A stretch of DNA of 16,035 nt, from contig CADBQL010000146.1 in the NCBI GenBank assembly GCA_902796815.1, positions 1 to 16,035 on the forward strand, read 5' to 3'. The translations under genes and the position numbers were made by a program. The notes under the pieces were generated by a model. It saw only the letters and a list, made by a program, of their open reading frames with translations, was not told the DNA's origin and did no database searches. This DNA is from an uncultured Coriobacteriaceae bacterium. Its GTDB lineage: Bacteria; Actinomycetota; Coriobacteriia; Coriobacteriales; Eggerthellaceae. Shown piece by piece: positions 13,975 through 16,035 of this stretch (positions within the stretch are counted from its first letter, which is position 1; each line of letters begins with the position of its first letter).

Positions 13975-15273
13975 CTACTTGAAGAAGCCTTCGTAGTTGT
14001 GCATCTTCAACTGACTTTCGACCTTGGTCATAGTGTCGAGGGCAACGCCGATCATGATGAGGATTGACGTACCGCCGAACGCCTGAATCAGCTGATTGCC
14101 GGTGAAGTAGAACAAGATGGACGGTACGACCGCGATGGCGCCGATGAACAGGCCACCGGGCAACGTGATACGCTTCAACACGTTTTTGATGTACTCGGTC
14201 GTATTCTTGCCCGGACGGATGCCGGGGATGAAGCCACCCTGCTTGCGGATGTTGTCAGACGTGTCTTCGGGATTGAACACCATCGACGTGTAGAAATACG
14301 CGAAGAACACGATCAAGCCCAGGGTGAGAATCCAGTTAAGCCAACCAGTCGACACGGCATCGGCAAAGCCCTTGAGCCATCCAACGTTAAAAAGCGCGGC
14401 AAGCTGTGCCGGGAAGTAAATCAAGCAGCTTGCGAAGATGATCGGAATAACACCAGCCGCATTGACCTTCAGCGGGATGTAGGTGTTCTGTCCACCCATC
14501 ATGCGACGACCCTGAACGCGCTTGGCGTAGTTAACAGGAATACGACGCTGTGCGCGCTCGATGAAGATGATGGCTGGAATACAAGCCAAAACCACAATCA
14601 GGATGAGCAGCGTGACCGCGACGCCGAAGCCAAAATTGTCGGTCAGGTTGATCGAGCTGGCAATTGCACCTGGAACACGCGAGACGATGCTGATGAAGAT
14701 GATGAGCGACATGCCGTTTCCGACGCCACGCTGCGTGATGAGCTCGCCCATCCACATGATGACGGCCGTGCCCGTTACAAGCGTGAACACGATGACGATG
14801 CTCGTAAGCGCATGCGGAACCTCTTCGCTGAACTGAATGCCGTATTGCGGCGACTGGAACAGCAGCAAATAACCGATAGCGTTGATCAGGCCGAGCACGA
14901 GCGTCAGGTAACGAGTAATCTGGGTGATCTTGCGACGTCCGGTTTCGCCTTCCTTAGCCCAACGACCAACGGCCGGGATTACACCCTGCATGAGCTGCAT
15001 GATAATCGATGCAGTAATGTAGGGCATAATGCCAAGGGAAAACACAGAGAAGTTCGAAAGCGCGCCGCCTGTCAAAAGGTCGAGCATCGTCATGGACACG
15101 CCGCCAGCGTTCTGGGAATTCTGCTCCATGAACGCAGTAGCGAAGGCATGGAACGGAATACCGGGAACCGGCAAATACGCACCCAGGCGATACAGGGCCA
15201 GGATGGCAAGCGTAAACAAGATCTTGTTACGAAGCTCGGGGACCTTGAACGCATTGACAAGTGAACTTAGCAA
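13975..15273 (-). CDS. secY: Preprotein translocase subunit SecY
   Basis: SecY is the channel of the Sec translocon, a ten-helix inner-membrane protein. The 432-residue product has the normal length and landmarks: first helix LYRLGAYLPVPGIP, MPYITASIIMQL, the cytosolic AKEGETGRRK loop, IFIERAQRRIPVNYAKR, and the NPEDTSDNIRKQGGFIPGIRPG loop before the last helices. The start is TTG at 15273, inside the end of rplO (7-base overlap); residues MLSSLVNAFKVPELR are the family N terminus, so the start is secure although AAAGG is about 10 bases away. It is coupled to rplO but followed by a terminator, with no adk, map or infA downstream. The coupling probably keeps SecY output tied to L15. Confidence 0.97.
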   Translation of the reverse strand: MLSSLVNAFKVPELRNKILFTLAILALYRLGAYLPVPGIPFHAFATAFMEQNSQNAGGVSMTMLDLLTGGALSNFSVFSLGIMPYITASIIMQLMQGVIPAVGRWAKEGETGRRKITQITRYLTLVLGLINAIGYLLLFQSPQYGIQFSEEVPHALTSIVIVFTLVTGTAVIMWMGELITQRGVGNGMSLIIFISIVSRVPGAIASSINLTDNFGFGVAVTLLILIVVLACIPAIIFIERAQRRIPVNYAKRVQGRRMMGGQNTYIPLKVNAAGVIPIIFASCLIYFPAQLAALFNVGWLKGFADAVSTGWLNWILTLGLIVFFAYFYTSMVFNPEDTSDNIRKQGGFIPGIRPGKNTTEYIKNVLKRITLPGGLFIGAIAVVPSILFYFTGNQLIQAFGGTSILIMIGVALDTMTKVESQLKMHNYEGFFK

Positions 15274-15716
15274 GGCTGATCAACCTTTCCGCCCGCAGCC
15301 TCGATCTTCGCCTTAGCGGTAGCCGAGACCTTGTCGACCTTTACCGTCAGTGCCTTGGTCAAGTCGCCGTCGCCGAGAACCTTAATCAGGTCTTCGTAGC
15401 TCTTGATGATGTTCTTCTCGATCAGGCTGTCGCGATCGACAACGTCGCCAGCCTCAAAGCGCTCTTCGAGCACCTTGACATTAACCGGAACATACTCGAC
15501 GCGATTGATGTTGGTGAAACCAGGCAACTTCGGGAGACGACGCGCCAGAGGAGTCTGACCGCCCTCGAAGCCGGCGCGCTTGCCGCCGCCAGAGCGCGAA
15601 AGCTGACCGTTCTCGCCGCGACCGGCCGTCTTGCCCTTGCCAGAACCAGGACCGCGACCAACGCGCTTTTTCGCATGACGGGATCCCGGAGCAGGATACA
15701 GATCTTTGAGTTCCAT
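15267..15716 (-). CDS. rplO: 50S ribosomal protein L15
   Basis: L15 is a large-subunit ribosomal protein binding 23S rRNA. The 149-residue product shows the Gly-rich basic N terminus KKRVGRGPGSGKGKTAGRG (15-33), then QLSRSGG, FEGGQTPLARRLPKLPGF, and a normal C-terminal domain. The chosen start is ATG 15716, with AAAGGAAG 6 bases upstream; a longer in-frame reading to 15788 would run through the leader hairpins and has no family resemblance. The 3' end overlaps secY. Upstream there is no rpmD or rpsE in the available 319 bases, only a leader with two hairpins and a -10 box. The gene therefore appears to be promoter-proximal, unlike in most bacteria, where it is internal to the spc operon. Confidence 0.96.
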   Translation of the reverse strand: MELKDLYPAPGSRHAKKRVGRGPGSGKGKTAGRGENGQLSRSGGGKRAGFEGGQTPLARRLPKLPGFTNINRVEYVPVNVKVLEERFEAGDVVDRDSLIEKNIIKSYEDLIKVLGDGDLTKALTVKVDKVSATAKAKIEAAGGKVDQPC

Positions 15717-15736
15717 AACTTTCTTCCTTTCGCTGT

Positions 15737-15776
15737 ACGGAGCTTGCGACTCCGTGCTGGCAGCTCGCTCGCCAGC
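15737..15776 (-). promoter_or_regulatory. Two adjacent hairpins in the rplO 5' leader
   Basis: On the minus strand the leader first forms GCTGGC/GCCAGC (15771-15776 with 15756-15761), and then, one base after it, ACGGAG/CTCCGT (15750-15755 with 15737-15742). The second loop is TCGCAAG. The pair lies directly between the -10 box at 15799-15804 and the ribosome binding site. Such leaders before ribosomal protein genes often bind the encoded protein for autogenous control. A leader recognised by L15 is not one I know, so that role is inference. Confidence 0.55.
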
Positions 15777-15798
15777 AAACTTACACACAACGTTCGAA

Positions 15799-15804
15799 AT
15801 TATA
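15799..15804 (-). promoter_or_regulatory. Candidate -10 box for rplO-secY
   Basis: A perfect TATAAT on the minus strand lies 82 bases before the rplO ATG, in a locally AT-rich stretch. No convincing -35 hexamer is found 16-18 bases upstream (TGCAGG is the best at 18). If used, the transcript would start near 15792 and include both leader hairpins. Confidence 0.5.
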
Positions 15805-16035
15805 GCCTATCTGATACAACTGCCTGCATTTTCATCGTTATTCCAAATGTCGACTCAGGTTAGGCTACTTTGCAGCTTGCTAGCAACGACGCAAGCCTTC
15901 CTGGCCGACCGGCCGGGTCCCTCCTCTGGCCGTCTCGCGCTTTATCCGCCTTTCGACCGCGCAAAAGAAGCGGCGATCTGGGGCGTAATTAGTGGCTCCC
16001 CCACGCCATGCACTCTGCGCCTGCGGGCATAGCCG
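15805..16035. other. No supported gene up to the window edge
   Basis: On the minus strand two frames are open from the edge, ending at 15942 (30 codons) and 15880 (51 codons, very arginine-rich); neither resembles a known C terminus. A truncated upstream gene cannot be excluded. The stretch holds a GGCCGACCGGCC palindrome near 15903-15914. No tRNA, SRP RNA or tmRNA signature was recognised. Confidence 0.5.

Noticed and set aside
15803..15838. Tiny minus-strand frame of 11 codons overlapping the rplO -10 box
   Set aside because: It would have to be transcribed from further upstream and stops at the TATAAT; too short to claim.
15706..16032. Plus-strand 108-codon frame over the rplO leader and edge
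   Set aside because: It runs antisense through the rplO leader and promoter, has no ribosome binding site of note and no family resemblance.
15885..16035. Structured RNA gene (RNase P RNA, SRP RNA or tmRNA) at the window edge
   Set aside because: None of the conserved core sequences of these RNAs could be found on either strand.

Overview
The window reads as a chromosomal core region of a GC-rich bacterium, most likely an actinobacterium of the Coriobacteriia/Eggerthellales type. That placement is an inference from protein character and gene content: housekeeping genes in tight chains, a LutABC-type lactate oxidation set, a class II-like EPSP synthase, and TTG/GTG starts behind good ribosome binding sites. 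No rRNA, tRNA, CRISPR array, integrase or transposase was seen. Every gene except uspA lies on the minus strand.

Region 1 (about 1-7951, transcribed right to left) is one long housekeeping chain: M50 site-2 protease, scpA, scpB, rluB, tyrA, aroA, cmk, plsC, ispH (cut by the window edge). It joins chromosome segregation (ScpAB), 23S rRNA modification (RluB), aromatic amino acid synthesis (AroA, TyrA), CMP/dCMP phosphorylation (Cmk), phospholipid acylation (PlsC) and isoprenoid synthesis (IspH). Most junctions are short or overlapping. Of the gaps longer than 50 bases, four of five hold a short repeat. One family is a 30-base unit with three identical copies (405-434 inverted, 463-492, 2231-2260). 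The other is a GTCAGACCCC-core palindromic family (4778-4806, and a tandem pair at 6434-6488 that supplies the scpA stop codon).

Region 2 (7952-8602) is a short divergent promoter region with an operator-like inverted repeat, then uspA on the plus strand and a strong terminator.

Region 3 (8603-13741) is a lactate module on the minus strand. lldP (L-lactate permease) is followed by a 15-bp hairpin and a probable internal promoter, then the tightly coupled lutA-lutB-lutC. LldP imports lactate and LutABC oxidises it to pyruvate. A GCATGCGG-type word occurs upstream of both lldP and lutA. No regulator gene for the module is in the window.

Region 4 (13742-16035) holds a large unexplained inverted repeat (13742-13847), the secY terminator, secY and rplO. 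rplO-secY are normally internal to the spc ribosomal protein operon. Here they stand alone, with a perfect -10 box and a two-hairpin leader in front of rplO and a terminator after secY. The last 230 bases carry no gene I can support.

No clearly new multi-gene system was found. The most interesting material is non-coding: the two repeat families placed at gene ends, the 30-bp-arm inverted repeats, and the detached rplO-secY unit with its structured leader.
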